Of a stretch of DNA of 64,000 nucleotides, positions 25,425-37,393 are shown piece after piece. Numbering within the stretch: the stretch's first letter is position 1; each line of letters starts with the position of its first letter. Below the pieces are notes generated by a model. The model ran no database searches, was not told where the DNA came from, and saw only the letters and a program-made list of their open reading frames with translations. The position numbers and the translations under genes are program-made. The stretch covers positions 124,001-188,000 of the forward strand of contig JAPEVC010000019.1 of NCBI GenBank assembly GCA_027946555.1, given 5' to 3'. Source of the stretch: Gnomoniopsis sp. IMI 355080 (Eukaryota; Ascomycota; Sordariomycetes; Diaporthales; Gnomoniaceae).

Positions 25425-26419
25425 ATGGGTACGTGAACGGATCTAACCTCCAAAATCAGCCTTTTGTATGCAAGTGGACCAACGTTTTCGAACGACGCGG
25501 TCTGCGAACATGAGGCGCTGCCAGCAAATCTCGTGTGCGCTGCTTCTCCACTGCGAGGGCGGCATGCAACGACTTGCTTGGACTGAGAGAATTGCGAGGG
25601 ATTGAGTCCTGTCGAAAGACGTCTCTCCCTTCTTTTCTCGAGTGCTTGCCAATTTCTTCTTGAGCATACCCGAGCCAAAGGCTGACGAGGAAACTCTTGT
25701 CTGTTTGTAGGTATCGATCTCGACCGCCACCACGTGCGCAGCACCCACCGCAAGGCGCCCAAGAGCGACAATGTCTACCTGAAGCTCTTGGTCAAGCTGT
25801 ACCGCTTCCTGGCCCGTAAGTCTTTGCATCTCGCTTTCTCTATCCCATGCTCTGTCGGATGTCATTCACAATGATTCGATTTTAACAATTATCGCTTCTC
25901 AGGCCGTACCGACGCCGCCTTCAACAAGGTCGTCCTGCGCCGCCTCTTTATGTCCCGCATCAACCGCCCTCCCGTCTCCCTCTCTCGCGTTAAGGCCAAC
26001 CTCAAGAACGGCAACGAGAAGAAGACTGTCGTTATTGTCGGCACCGTCACCGACGATGTCCGTCTGCTCGAGGTCCCCAAGGTGAACATCGCCGCTCTGC
26101 GTTTCACCGCCACCGCCCGCGCTCGCATCCTGGCCGCCGGCGGCTCCGTCCAGACTCTTGACCAGCTGGCCCTTGAGAAGCCCACTGGTGCCAACACCCT
26201 GCTGCTCCGCGGTCCCAAGAACGCCCGTGAGGCCGTCCGCCACTTCGGCATGGGTCCCCACAAGCACAAGGTACGTCTCGACCGTGGTCTGCATAGGCAG
26301 GGAACGAATAGCGAATCGAATGGGACTGACAAATTCTACAGAAGCCCCACGTTCTGTCCAAGGGCCGCAAGTTCGAGCGTGCCCGTGGTCGCAGACGCTC
26401 TCGCGGTTTCAAGGTCTAA
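25425..26419 (+). CDS. RPL18: 60S ribosomal protein eL18
   Basis: Predicted 184-residue protein, matching the usual eL18 length. Exons: 25425-25428 (ATG G only), 25711-25815, 25903-26270, 26342-26419. The first intron is long (282 bp) and splits the second codon, an arrangement common in fungal ribosomal protein genes. The protein begins GIDLDRHHVRSTHRKAPKS and ends GRRRSRGFKV, both highly conserved in eL18. Codon choice is strongly biased to C-ending codons, as expected for high expression. I looked in the introns for snoRNA box C/D (RTGATGA/CTGA) and saw none convincing. The gene is convergent with the MRM2-like gene, with about 255 bp between stop codons. Confidence 0.97.
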
Positions 26420-26675
26420 AAGCCTTGTTGATCTTCGTCATCTCTGGGATTTGGTCATGAATGTGTGGTCATTGCTTGGACGGCACGCTTGGAATGGTAC
26501 TTGCAACCACAGCCCTGGCTGCGGCCACTTTGATGCATTCACGAGGGCGTTGTGGCGTGGCTAGGAAGGGAAATTACCAAAAAGCTAAAATGGATTCGAG
26601 GCACCTTCTGGCCCAGCTCAGATTTGATCGTGGCCCATCTATCAGTGACTTGACGTGACGGTGTAATCTTGCATA

Positions 26676-28244
26676 TTATGGCTCTATTGGTTTGCTGCCA
26701 GTTGACCCTTTCCCAACGACATGTGACAATCCCTCGATCGAGGCGAGAGTAACGTCCCCCTTCCTTTTCAAGCCAACGAAATATGCCTCCTTCGAATCCT
26801 AACACCCCGGGTAGTTAGTCGCAAGACTGTCTTCGACTTCAAGCAGTTGTAGCTTGGCGAGATACAGATAAGTGGTTGAAAGGAGAACAAGACAAATATG
26901 CTATACGTACCTTCCTTGAAGAATCAGGCTTTTCACGATGGACGTGCTCAAACATCTTCTTCAACTTCGTCTGCAGTAGCTTGTCCTCGGCACCCTGATA
27001 GAACTTGCAAATGAAGTGGCCATTGGGCTTGAGATTCTCCGAGGCGAAGGCAAGGGCTGCGTAACAGAGATCCTGCTCATTATCCATCGTCAGTATACTC
27101 ATGCGGGGCAAGGCGAGACCAGGGACAAAACAGCTTACCATGCTCCCGGCGTGATCCCTAAAACTGATCCCGCTCGTATTCATCAACCTGCGGTACGGAT
27201 TACTCAGTGTGTTGCTCATAAAGCCGGTAGTCTGGGGCCAGGGTTCTGACATGTCGGATATCACCACCTAGAACGCCACGTTAGCAAAATGTCAAAACTG
27301 TGAAGCACCAGTGAGTGAGGTTTCGAGGTTTTTTTTCTTTCTTGCTCTCCGTTCCACCACCGTAGAGATGAACTCACATCCACCATCCTTCCACCATCCG
27401 CCTTCTCCGCCTCTACAGCCTCAATGTCCTGCGCGGCAGCTTTCTCTAGGTCGATATAACTCGGCCGGTCCTGCACCACCTCGCCGCCCTTCTCACCAAC
27501 TTCGTCGAAGCCCTTCTTCTCCCCATCCACCCCATCAGTCTCCGCCTCCTCCTCCTCCTCCTCCTCCTGCTGCTGCTGCTCCCCGACACCCTTGCTGCTG
27601 CCCCGTAACGTCCCCTCAAACCGCTTCTCCAAGGCCCTCTCCTGCTTCTTCCGCCGCACCTGCTCCATGACCACATCCCGCACCAGTTTGCGCACCTGCG
27701 GGCTGAGGAAGTCACCTTGGATGCTGGTCATGCCTCTCGGCGGCTGGGCAGGGATCAGGTCGATACCCACCACCACGCCGTGTGGGCGTGTGCGCTCCAC
27801 GGCGACTTGTGACCAGGAGCCTGGCGCGTAGCCTAGGTCGATGATGGTCTGATTGCGCCGGAAGAGGCGGTATTTGGCGTCCATCTTAGGCGTGGAAAAT
27901 ACAGCGGATTAGTAAGACGTACAAGAATAGGATTGAATTATCCGGAAGGGGGGGGGAAGGGCGGAAAGAAGGGCGCAAACCTCAAGTAGCTTGTACGCGG
28001 CGCGGCTCTTGAGACCCTGCACCTTGGCATCGCGCGCGTAGTGGTCGCGGGATTGACGAGACTTCCATTGTGAGCTACTGGAGGAGGACGAAGCGCGGGA
28101 AAGTATTCCAGAAGGTCTCTGGCATGAGGGACATATCCAAGGTTGAGGGCGGGTGGTGAGCAGGGTAAGGTTGCCCAGGGCGCTGGTGACGAGCCTCTCA
28201 CGCAACGCGCTGCCGCATGGCGGGCTGCGCAACGCCGCTTTCAT
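26676..28244 (-). CDS. MRM2: Mitochondrial rRNA 2'-O-methyltransferase, MRM2/FtsJ family
   Basis: Predicted 394-residue FtsJ-type methyltransferase expected to methylate a uridine 2'-O in mitochondrial large-subunit rRNA. Five exons on the minus strand: 28244-27981, 27884-27378, 27267-27139, 27072-26911, 26798-26676. The SAM-binding motif is IDLGYAPGSWSQ. The K-D-K-E catalytic set is present: Lys in SRAAYKLLE, Asp in VISDMSEPW, Lys in FICKFYQG, Glu in SKEAYFVG. The N-terminus is basic and Ser rich, fitting mitochondrial import. The final small exon was identified by a CTAAC branch site and by restoring the last catalytic Glu. An acidic, Gln/Glu-rich low-complexity insertion (27430-27590 region) sits between the motifs and is not part of the normal fold. 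A homolog in the nucleolus (Spb1 type) is much longer, so MRM2 fits best. Confidence 0.87.
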
Positions 28245-28918
28245 TTAGATTTTCAGCAGTACTGAGCAATCTATTCTGTTCATTGGTGTTGCTCATAGCA
28301 GAGATTGAATTTTTGGGGGGAAGGGGGGAGGCGTAGTGGGAACAGTTGGAATGCTCTAGAAATAGATGTATGTGGCTTCGAGCTGTGCAGATCCTGATAT
28401 TTCATGGCGCGCCGGGAAAATCTCCACCACATCGTTCTTAGGTGTGTGGAAAAGTCGAACCACGCCCGATACACCTCGCATGCTTTGTACTTCCTGTTCA
28501 TCTTTATTTCAATTGAGCAGCCTAGCCTACTTCTGGTAGAAAGATTCAAGAACCAGAATTGTTCTTCCTTCTGAGTCTTCACTACGTGCAGCTTTCTCGA
28601 GGGCTTCGCCGACGCATACAACTTATACGTTCGTTTCTCATCGATTGTGCTCATATTGTGTCAAGACTAATGGATGCATCTACCGAGAACGTGATCATAT
28701 CGACCAATCAATGCCCTTATACCAAGCCGTTTCCACGAGACCTGCCTCCAGAACACCGTTTCCCTAAAAAGCAAAGTTGAACCACAGCAGTACCAGACGC
28801 CCAGACAATGCAGCAAATGCAAGATCACACATATCGGTCGTGCCAAACCTACCATGCTATCCTCACCATGATGTTTTACATCACACAAGTTGTAGGCCCC
28901 GTAATGAACGCAATGTGC
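28245..28918. other. intergenic, no gene seen
   Basis: Between the 5' end of the MRM2-like gene and the 3' end of the coiled-coil gene. No product recognised in the short frames. Confidence 0.5.
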
Positions 28919-30992
28919 TCAAGCCAAGAAGCTAGCACCTACACCCCTTCGGTCCTTTTTTAAGGGTGAGAATGTCTTGCCCGCGAATGCACCCCGCGCC
29001 AATGCCGACACTGGACCCTTTCTGCTTGTCGAAGCCTTGAGACCGACGGGTTTCCGCTTGGTAGCGGCAGTGGTAGGTACGGGCGCCTCCGCCTCATCGG
29101 CATCCTCGTCCTTGTCGAACAGCGTACCCTTGTTACTGGCGCCGAGAAGCTTGCGCTTTTTCTTCTTCGGCTCCGGATTGTCCGAGCTGGTGTTGGATGC
29201 ATCTGCTAAGCCATTCACGGTGAGCACCATCTTCTTGCCGAGGGGTGCATCCTCCATGGACGTCTTGTCTCCTTTGAAGTCTTCCGGCTCCTCAACGACC
29301 TTCTCGAGGATTTTTGTTCCACTGGCTGTTTCGCCCGTAGGTGCAGTTGCAATCAACTTGTTTGGAGAAGTCTCAGCGAGAGTCTGTGCCTTGGGTCTGC
29401 CACGGGCTTTCTTCTCGTTCGCAGCCGCAGGCTTGGCTTTTGTTGCCTTGAGAGCCTTGGCCACTGACTTCGGCTTTGGAATGGCTGCAGTAGGTATCTC
29501 CTCGGTAGTCTCGGCCTCAGGCTCGATGATGGGAGCAGCTGCATCACCTTTGCCTTCAAGAATAGACGGCTCTTCCACCTCTTCCTCGATTGTCTCGGCA
29601 AGATTGAGGGTGTTGGACTTCTCAAGGAACGGAGTGATGGAGAACGTGGACTTCTCACCAACTGCGGTGAATTCGATTCCCCTCTTCTTAAGGGGGCGCT
29701 TGGTCCTTCCCTCAGTATGTCCGGGCGTGTCCAGCATCATCTCATCGACGCTGATCTCATTTGCGCTGCGCTTCTTCCCTGCCTTGGTTTTGGACAAGGG
29801 GTTTTTGGCCTCGTCATCGTTTTTGATGGGCACAGATGTTGTCTTGGTGCGAGCTTCAGTCAGATCCGCTCGGGCTTCTTTCAGCTCGGCACGCGTCTCG
29901 CGTAGCTTGCCCTTGAACTCCTCGACACGTTGTGTCAACATTTCGATCTGGTCGCGCGCCGCTGCAGCCTCCTTCTCACTAATCTTATTTGCCCGCTCCA
30001 CCTCTCGCTTGTCAGAGACGATTTGGGCTTCCAGCTCCTTCAACTTTTCCTGTAGTGCTGTCTGTTCCTCTGTGCTGTCGTTATCCTGCGAGCGCTTGGC
30101 CTTCTGAGCTGCGCGCTTTTCATTGGCCAGCTTCGCTTCGAGGTCCGCAACCTGTGTTCGTAACTCGTCTTCAGCATCAGTCTGTACCTTCTGATAGGTC
30201 TTCCTCGCCTTCTCAGAGGCTTTCTGCTCTGTCGCCAACTTCTCCTCTAGGTCGGCGATCTGCTGCCGCAGCTCCTCGTCTGCGCCACTCTGTGCCTTGT
30301 CTTGGGCTTTTCTGGCCTTCTGAGCTGCTTTCTGCTCAGCTGCCAGTTCCTTCTCCAATTCAGCAACGCGTTGTCGCAGTTCCTTCTCTACGTTGCTGTC
30401 TTGTGTCTCGCGGCGCTGCAGTGCGTTCTGTGTGGCGCGCTTCTCGTTGGCGAGTTCAACCTCAAGAGTGTTGAGCTGACGCTCGAGAGCAAGTTTTTCG
30501 GCAAGGACATCCTTCTGATGGGATAGTTGTGAGCGCAGATGGTCGATCTCGGGTTTCAGTATAGCGAGTTCACGGGAGAGAGCCAGCTTCTCCGATAGGA
30601 CCTTCGCGTAGTCCTCCGACATGTTGCTTGCTGATAGTAGTTCAGCCTGTGGATAGTTATAATCAGTGAACAATTCAGGCAGCCATCATCTATGGTGTGT
30701 CATTTCGTACCTTTAGCTCCGATTGTTGTCGTGCCTGGGACCGCAGTTGTGATTCTTGGTTGATGCATGTCTGGTTCACGCGGTCAAGCTGTACAATCAT
30801 ATCATCGTATTGTTGCGAAAGCTTGCGAATTCTGCTGTCCTTGTCGGCCAACTGGTCTCGCAGGGTAGCAACCTCGTCTCGGAGAACCACGACGCGCAGC
30901 TTCAAGCGGCGCGCTTCCTCGTCCTTGACCACGAGATCCGTCTGATGCATGGTGTTTTGATGTTTCATATCTAGCATATGAATCGCTTCCAT
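28919..30992 (-). CDS. Large coiled-coil protein, unknown function
   Basis: Two exons are clear on the minus strand: 30992-30711 and 30646-28919, giving at least 669 residues. Residues 1-330 are almost unbroken coiled coil (repeating ELANEKRA.QKA units). A basic, Ser/Thr/Lys-rich tail follows with nuclear-localisation-like clusters (KKRGIEF, PKKKKRK). The tail contains the ordered motif STFSITPFLEK and ends SPLKKDRRGVGASFLA, which looks conserved-type rather than random. A CTAAC branch and CAG acceptor just before the ATG at 30992 hint at a further 5' exon. One option is 31128-31084 (MGVNCV...), spliced in phase. A chromosome or spindle structural role is only a guess from composition. I do not recognise the family. 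Confidence 0.75.
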
Positions 30993-31686
30993 TCTCTGCT
31001 TGATAGTCTTGTGTTAGCAGACTGTGGGTGCGGGTGGTTGTGCGGCCGTTGCGTTGACATGCCTCGTCTTGGTCCATGTTTACATGATCTGGAGCGACGC
31101 GATTTCGTATGACACAATTGACCCCCATAGAAAGGCTGGAATAGAGGAATTGGATCTTTCCGAGGGTAGCAAAAGTGTTGAGAGAAGCGAGAGCGGGCTG
31201 TGATCTGGAAGGGTTCACGCAGCGAGGGCGTTGGTAGCGTATATCGGGCCTGGTTGTTGCAGCGTTGAGAGAGCGCATAGAGAGGAGCAAGCAGTGATGG
31301 AGACGGCAGGTCAGTTGTTTTGAAAAGCTCGCACAGACCACAATAACACACTACTGAATTGGGTATAGCGCAACGGGTATCAAGGACCAGGGGCTCCCTT
31401 GTCGCTCTGGCTCGGGCTGCAGCATTCAATGTCTTGGCACGGGTGTGCGGCTTTGCTAGAAGCAAGCTCCATTGCATTTGATTGAGGACAGCTGTGAAAG
31501 ACACCCTGACGACGTAACACTTTCTGGTCAATTCACACGCCTCTCCCCTTCACCAGCAAACCCCCCAATTCTTGCCCGCCAACCAATATTCAACCTCCGC
31601 TTCGAGGCGACAATTGGCAAGCAACAGTTGAGGTGCATTCGTACATATTCTCTTCTTTCTTTCCACGTACTATTCAGGTACTCACG
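30993..31686. promoter_or_regulatory. bidirectional promoter, coiled-coil gene / OST3
   Basis: About 0.6 kb separates two divergent genes. It probably also holds a short 5' exon of the minus-strand gene near 31084-31128. The OST side is CT rich just before the ATG. No specific element assigned. Confidence 0.4.
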
Positions 31687-32886
31687 ATGCGCTGGTCCTC
31701 CGTCTTCCTTCCGTTCACCCTGCTTGCTGCAGGCGCCCTGGCTGAAGGTCCTAGCCAGCGGTTTCTTGACCTACATAAGAAGGCCTTGGCCTCTGCCCCG
31801 GTCAAGCTCGACGATGCTTCCTACAAAAAGGCCACTTCTTTGCCTCGGGACTATTCAGTGGCGGTGCTCCTGACAGCGACAGACCCTCGGTTTGGCTGCC
31901 AGATGTGCCGTGAGTTTGGGCCTGACTGGAACCTGCTCAGCAGTCAATGGACCAAGGGTGACAAGGCTGGCGACTCAAGGGTTGTCTTCTCGGTTCTGGA
32001 CTTCAATGATGGCCGTGACACTTTCATGTCTGTAAGTAACTGACCTATTCCCGTTCGCTGCATGAAGGACCTATGAAGGAACACGTCTAATCAATGGTTT
32101 TCCTACAGCTCGGACTTCAAACAGCACCTGTCCTTATGCTCTTCCCGCCGACCACCGGTGAATTCGCCGTCCCTAGCGCTGATCCTTTGCGATTCGACTT
32201 CAACTCTGGGTTTGTAAACCCCTTGGTTTCTTGCAGATACCCCATCGTTTGGTACAAGACGCCCGTTAACACAAGTCACAATCTAGCAAACCCAGTGCCG
32301 AGTCGGCTCGAGAGTGGATCGTTCGCCACACTCCCGGTCGTCCCCACCCAGAGTTCTCACGACCTACCGATTGGTTCAAGATCATGTTGACCAGCGTCAG
32401 CTTCTTGGGCATTGTCTCAGCCCTCTATGCCTTCTTCCCGTATATCGAGTTCGTTTGGACCTCCAAGTACGTCTGGCGTATTGGTGGCCTCTTCTGGATC
32501 CTCGCCCACTCCTCCGGCTTCATGTTCAACTCGATCCGCGGTACCCAGTACGCAGGCCAGGATGGCAAGGGAGGAATCTCTTACATCGCTGGTGGTTTCC
32601 AGTCGCAATATCAGTTGGAGTCTCAAATCATTGGAGTTGCATGTGAGTAGATACCCCCGACTTGCGCTTATACGGGCTTTACTAATGACGTTTCAATCCA
32701 GACGGACTCCTTGCTCTCTCCGCTATTGCCCTGGCAGACAAGATCCCCCGTCTCAACAACCCCAAAATTCAGTCTATGGCGGTCTTGGCCTGGGGTGGCT
32801 TCATGCTAGTCGGTTATAGCCTCCTGCTCAGCATCTTCCGTATCAAGAACGGCGGCTACCCATTCTCCCTCCCGCCTTTCCTGTGA
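31687..32886 (+). CDS. OST3: Oligosaccharyltransferase subunit, OST3/OST6 family
   Basis: Predicted 328-residue ER membrane protein of the oligosaccharyltransferase complex, which N-glycosylates nascent proteins. Exons: 31687-32031, 32109-32209, 32287-32642, 32702-32886. A signal peptide ends near residue 19 (GALA/EGP). The lumenal thioredoxin-like domain carries the redox pair in GCQMCREF (Cys 71 and Cys 74), which holds substrate cysteines. Four membrane segments follow: VSFLGIVSALYAFF, GLFWILAHSSGFMF, YGLLALSAIALA and the last before the short tail. This is the OST3/OST6 topology. Pezizomycotina usually have a single member, so I use OST3. The third intron acceptor was placed by restoring SGKPSAESAREWIV. 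Confidence 0.93.
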
Positions 32887-35800
32887 GATGAACGAGGTGG
32901 ACGAGTTGTGGACAAAGGCTTGCACAGGGGCGAGAAAAAGGCATACATGTGCTGGGCTTCCAGACCGAATCAACGGAGGAGTACCAGTTGCGTCATGACT
33001 TTGGGGGGGGGGGTGTTGTGGACGGAAGATACGAGTCTATGTGACTGACTGACCGGCGATGGACCGCGCTACTTGACGCAAGCCGAGCTTCGTCGCTGTA
33101 AAATAAGATGAAATGGCAACTGCCGAATAAGAATGGATGAAGCAGTGCACTTTCGCCCCTGCGCTCTGTTGCATGACTCTACCTGGTCCCTACCTGAGTA
33201 GGTATTCGTGCTCGTCCTGCCGATGTGCAAGCTCCCACATGGGCTTGGCCATAGAGACAGCACCGATACTCTGGCGCAAGCGCTCATAGGCCTCGGACAG
33301 CTACACATCATGTGTCGTAACTTGCATTTTTTCGAGTATGTGCAGTACCTCATGCATGCCGTGCGAAGGTCTTGCCCACTGCGCAGGTGGTTGGTTTGCA
33401 TACATTATTGTAGTCACTCTTTGTCCCAGTCACCAAAAAAAATTAAATTGGAATTAACTCACCGGGTATTATTGAATAGCTTGGTACGTCTTCAAGGGAA
33501 AAACGCCATGCAATGCTTATTGCGTGTTGTTCCTATTCCTGGTACCCGCTTGGTCACTGCTATAAATCATGCCCTGCTCAGTACGATGGGACTCAGCCCC
33601 GTCGAAGGTTCCAGTGACCAATTTGGATATTGAGTGAATGAGGCTTTCGCTTGTATTTCCTGGCTATTAGACTGGCCCGGACGAGAAGAGCTCGGCTCAG
33701 CTACTAATGTGAACTTTGTTGCAGACATACTCGTTGGCCGATTGGATCAAGGAGACAGCCTCATTACCTACCTAGATAGTCAACAAAAATCATGGTATAA
33801 CAGAGTGGGAAACAAGGCAGACGCAATAGTAGTCAATTAACTATCGTCTACAGGTACCAAGTTATTAGTTTCGTGGGACCAGACTACCAATTGATACACG
33901 ATGAACGGTGGAGAAGGGGACAAAGTGACTTGTCAGATTGGGAAAAAGCATCAGGCAGTCGATCACCCAAGACTTCGCTTGCGAAAGCCCATGACAAACA
34001 AGGCGAGGCGTGGCAAAATCAATCAGGCGACATGGACTCCACGGTCCCCCACGTCTATTCAGACATCTATTTGAATGAGGCGAACAGGTCGTCGTCAAAT
34101 GGAGTGGAAGTACTGCTAGCAACGCGAGGTCATAGGTGAATGCACTGATAAATGGTATGCCTGTTGAATGACGGCCTCCTTCTACGAGGCCTTCGATTTG
34201 GCGACTGGGTCGTTTTAGGAAGGTCGAGATACATGTCAATAAAGATACAGCTAGTGAGTCCATATTGAGCAATTGCTTACGTGGAAGGTACTCGTCCGGG
34301 TGCTCAATACAAAAGTCTATAAGGGGATAGGAGGCTCTAGGGCTGAAAGTCATTAACGTTTTTCTCAGAAACTTCTTCGGTGTATATGTGTACCCAGATA
34401 GTTAGGCAGGTAGGTGTGTATCACTGATGGACCTTCCAAAGACTCGTAACCCTATAAACGCCTATCTTATGACTCCATGCCAATGTGACCCTACGAGATT
34501 CCTTCTGCGCCTTTCCGGCTTTGAGGCGTAGGATTCAGGTCACATTGCAGCCAATCATTTATTGGTAGCCCTATGATGCCCTATTCCATGCCCATCAAGG
34601 CTAGAATTACCAGACCGACGGACTGAAAGACAAGTAAAGGACTGGCTTCTGATCGGCGTGCGTGGGGAGATTGGGCCTGGGGTGATGCAGGTCCTTGAGA
34701 ATCATGTCCAGAACTACTGTTATTTGAAAGGAGCAAGAAGGAAACACTGATTATTCACTTTCTATCTGTCAATCTTCTTGCCTCCTTTCCTTTGTGTTAA
34801 TAGGTTGACTGGGCCTCAGACCTGAAAAGCATAGAAGATTCTTGTATCTCGAGTCCCTTCACAGGGAAAGATTGTAATGGTCGCTCGTCTTGCTATGCAA
34901 AGCCCAAAATCATAGATACGTTTTGAGAGGCGGAGTGTAAGGTGGGCGTCCCTGTTGTACCTCAGCGGGTGCTACCTCGTAAAGTGGCAGTGAGCCGGAG
35001 CTTGTTGTGAGAGGCTACATGAAGCCATGATTGTAGGAGGTTCGGGGATATCTCAGATTGATACAGTCCCTTTTCTGTTCGAAATCTATGCGTGAAATGA
35101 ATCATTCATGGGGAAGTTCAAGATAACTACCTAGTTATATAATACAAAGTTTGGTTTGACAGTGAAGGTTTATCAAAAGCTGCCAAGACATGTAAGTGTG
35201 TCTGAGGTACAAGAAAAAGAGGGCTCAGCATTAAATTGAGCCAACATTGATGTTGAAGACCAACGCGATCAGTGATCACAGGTAGATGTGGACGAAATGC
35301 GAGGCTTGTGCTCCAAGGCCTTGGTGTTCATCGAATGCTTGAGGAACAACCACCCGAGCTTTACAGCCTTGAACAATGCCAGCCTCGATCGGTCGGCATG
35401 GCTGATGGCATATACGAGTAGTCTCATGTGTCTACTTGGGAATTAGAGAAGACTATTGATCGACGTTGTTGTACCTGCATTCCACGTAAGGTAACCCAAG
35501 TGGCTATTCTTGAGCGAGCATCTCGCTAAGTCGCTTACACCGTGGAACGCTCAAACAAGATCCAAATAAAGCTGGAGACCTGTCACCAAATATACAGGAT
35601 ATACTAGGTGATTTATGGAGGTGGCCCCCAAATGAGTATTGAACTGCGTGAGTAAAACAGGGCGAAAGTGAGGCGAACGATCCCAGACTGTGTGGCGCCA
35701 ACACAGCAGGGGGAAAGTTCCGTACTAGCTCCTTGCCCCAAGCAGAACATGCAATCTTTACGCTCACCCGAACAATATGTGATTCGTAGGAACACGTCTT

Positions 35801-36138
35801 GAGAGCGTTGTTCTAGAGGTCCGCCTGGGCGGTGTGAGCATGCAGGTCCTGCATCAGACCAATATCTCCGTATCTAGCTTTCATGCCCGGTCTCCTTGTG
35901 CGTGAGATCGAAGCTGCACTCCTCAGGGCTTTGCAGTCCGAAGAGCCCGGGAAAACGACCAGATGGTTCAGCTGCGCTCTGAAATCAATGGTGGGCTTTT
36001 GGACAGAGAGAAATAAATACCCGCAGGGCCGCAGGGACCCTTCAGCCTTCCCACTCTGATGACTGATCTTGTCGATCGACCCCCTTGCGTCCCTTCAGTC
36101 TTCCCTCCTCCAACTTTTCTCGCACCTCGCGGGTCGCA
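32887..36138. other. 3.2-kb intergenic region, no convincing gene
   Basis: Starts with the 3' region of OST3, which includes an 11-G run at 33003-33013. Open frames at 33208-33633 (+, GTG start) and 33865-34353 (-) are long enough to notice but have no recognised product. AT-richer from 34.1 to 35.4 kb. No transposon ends or long repeats were seen. Confidence 0.45.
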
Positions 36139-36592
36139 ATGTCCTACTCGTCCTCGCCGAAGAACAAATTTTGGCTTCCGTCTCAGGGCATCCATAGGAC
36201 AGTCATCACCGAGCAACTGCCGTACTACCTGGGCCCGGAGGCGACCGTGAGACCGTACACACGTAAAGTATATAGCCCTTTGGCGGTATGTTGACAGAAG
36301 ACACTGCTTACCGGCTTTCAATGGTCACAGGGCGCGGACGGATTTCTCATAACCACGCCGGGTCCATGCTTGTCTGATGTGAGCATTTCCGGTCCCAGAA
36401 CCAGACATAAAATTTTGACACCGTATTAACCCTGGTTTCTAGGAGCAAATCAACGACATCTGCGAGAAGTCCGAAGATAGGTGGGAGCGTGAGGCCGCAG
36501 AAAGGGGAAAATTGGCACAAAATGCGAAGCGGCCATTTCACCAGCCGGTATTGGTAGCCGCCGCTGGGGATGCCTCTCAGCACCGGAGATAG
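36139..36592 (+). CDS. Small conserved-type fungal protein, unknown function
   Basis: Three short exons, 36139-36267, 36331-36378 and 36443-36592, give a 108-residue protein. Both introns are phase 0 with GT-AG ends (gtatat/cacag and gtgagc/ttctag). A TTAAC branch site precedes the second acceptor. Only the splice joins blocks that look like one folded protein: FWLPSQGIHRTVITEQ, YYLGPEATVRPYTRK / GADGFLITTPGPCLSD / EQINDICEKSEDRWEREAAE. I recall small proteins with a YYLGP..VRPYT..G..GFLITTPG..L.DEQI pattern as hypothetical proteins in many moulds. This is memory, not a search. The protein is soluble, with no signal peptide or metal motif. Its neighbours give no functional clue. Confidence 0.7.
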
Positions 36593-37393
36593 TCTGCGGT
36601 TTGGTGTAAGCGTCCAAAAAGGCAGAGATGTTGGAGATGCACCAAGAGGGGGACGCCACAAAGCTTCGCGGAGAGCTGCATCGACCCCAGCCAGTGCCTG
36701 ATGGAAGCGAGGTCAGACGAGCAAGCCTGGGCCCATACCCTGACCCAATCTTGCTTGCTCCATGGGTTGTGTCGTCCCTTTTGTTTGGCGGAGCATTGTT
36801 GACTTCGGCGCTGACGCCAAGGAGTGTTACGAATCCTTGAAGTCAGGAGGTAGGTGCCATTTAGCAGAGACTGGTAAATCCAATAGAGGCCGCATATCGA
36901 GCTCAGTGTTGCGTTGCGCAGAATTCATACATAAGGACCACAATATGCATGCAGCTCACAGCCAGTGATCGACCATAGCAGTCCATGAGCGGGCCTTGAC
37001 GAGCCCCGGTCATTCGTCGATTCTCTTTGGTGCCACCTCACCACCTTGATGCATCTGGACCTTTTGCTGGTGATGATGGCCGCAGCACAGCAATGGTTTA
37101 AGTCGCCTTGCGTAACAGGGGGCATATGGTCGCATTTTGCCGCCACACTTGGCAAATCCGACAGAATCTGCCCATCCAAGATGTTCGATTGTGCCGGCCC
37201 AAGTCAACCCGAGGCCAAGCTTAAGTCGCGACCGTGTTTTTCTAGCAGAGTCGTCATATTATTGCATCTCTTCTTCCGATGGTTGCCAGTTTGCGGCCTT
37301 CGGGTAGGCTGACAAGCACGCAAGCTGCGTCAATAGTAGATCCTTGGTGTCGAAGCCACGGTTCCATGTAATCAGAAACCTGCTCATGAGGCC
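36593..37393. other. intergenic, no gene seen
   Basis: Convergent space between the small gene (+) and TEN1 (-). Short overlapping frames on both strands only. Confidence 0.5.

Noticed and set aside
25429..25710. Possible snoRNA in the long first intron of RPL18
   Set aside because: No C box (RTGATGA) with a matching D box and terminal stem was found.
33208..33633. 141-codon plus-strand frame downstream of OST3
   Set aside because: Begins with GTG, no recognisable domain, and antisense frames are open as well.
33865..34353. 162-codon minus-strand frame
   Set aside because: ATG start and a gtaagc donor are present, but no continuation gives a recognisable protein, and neither half resembles a known family.
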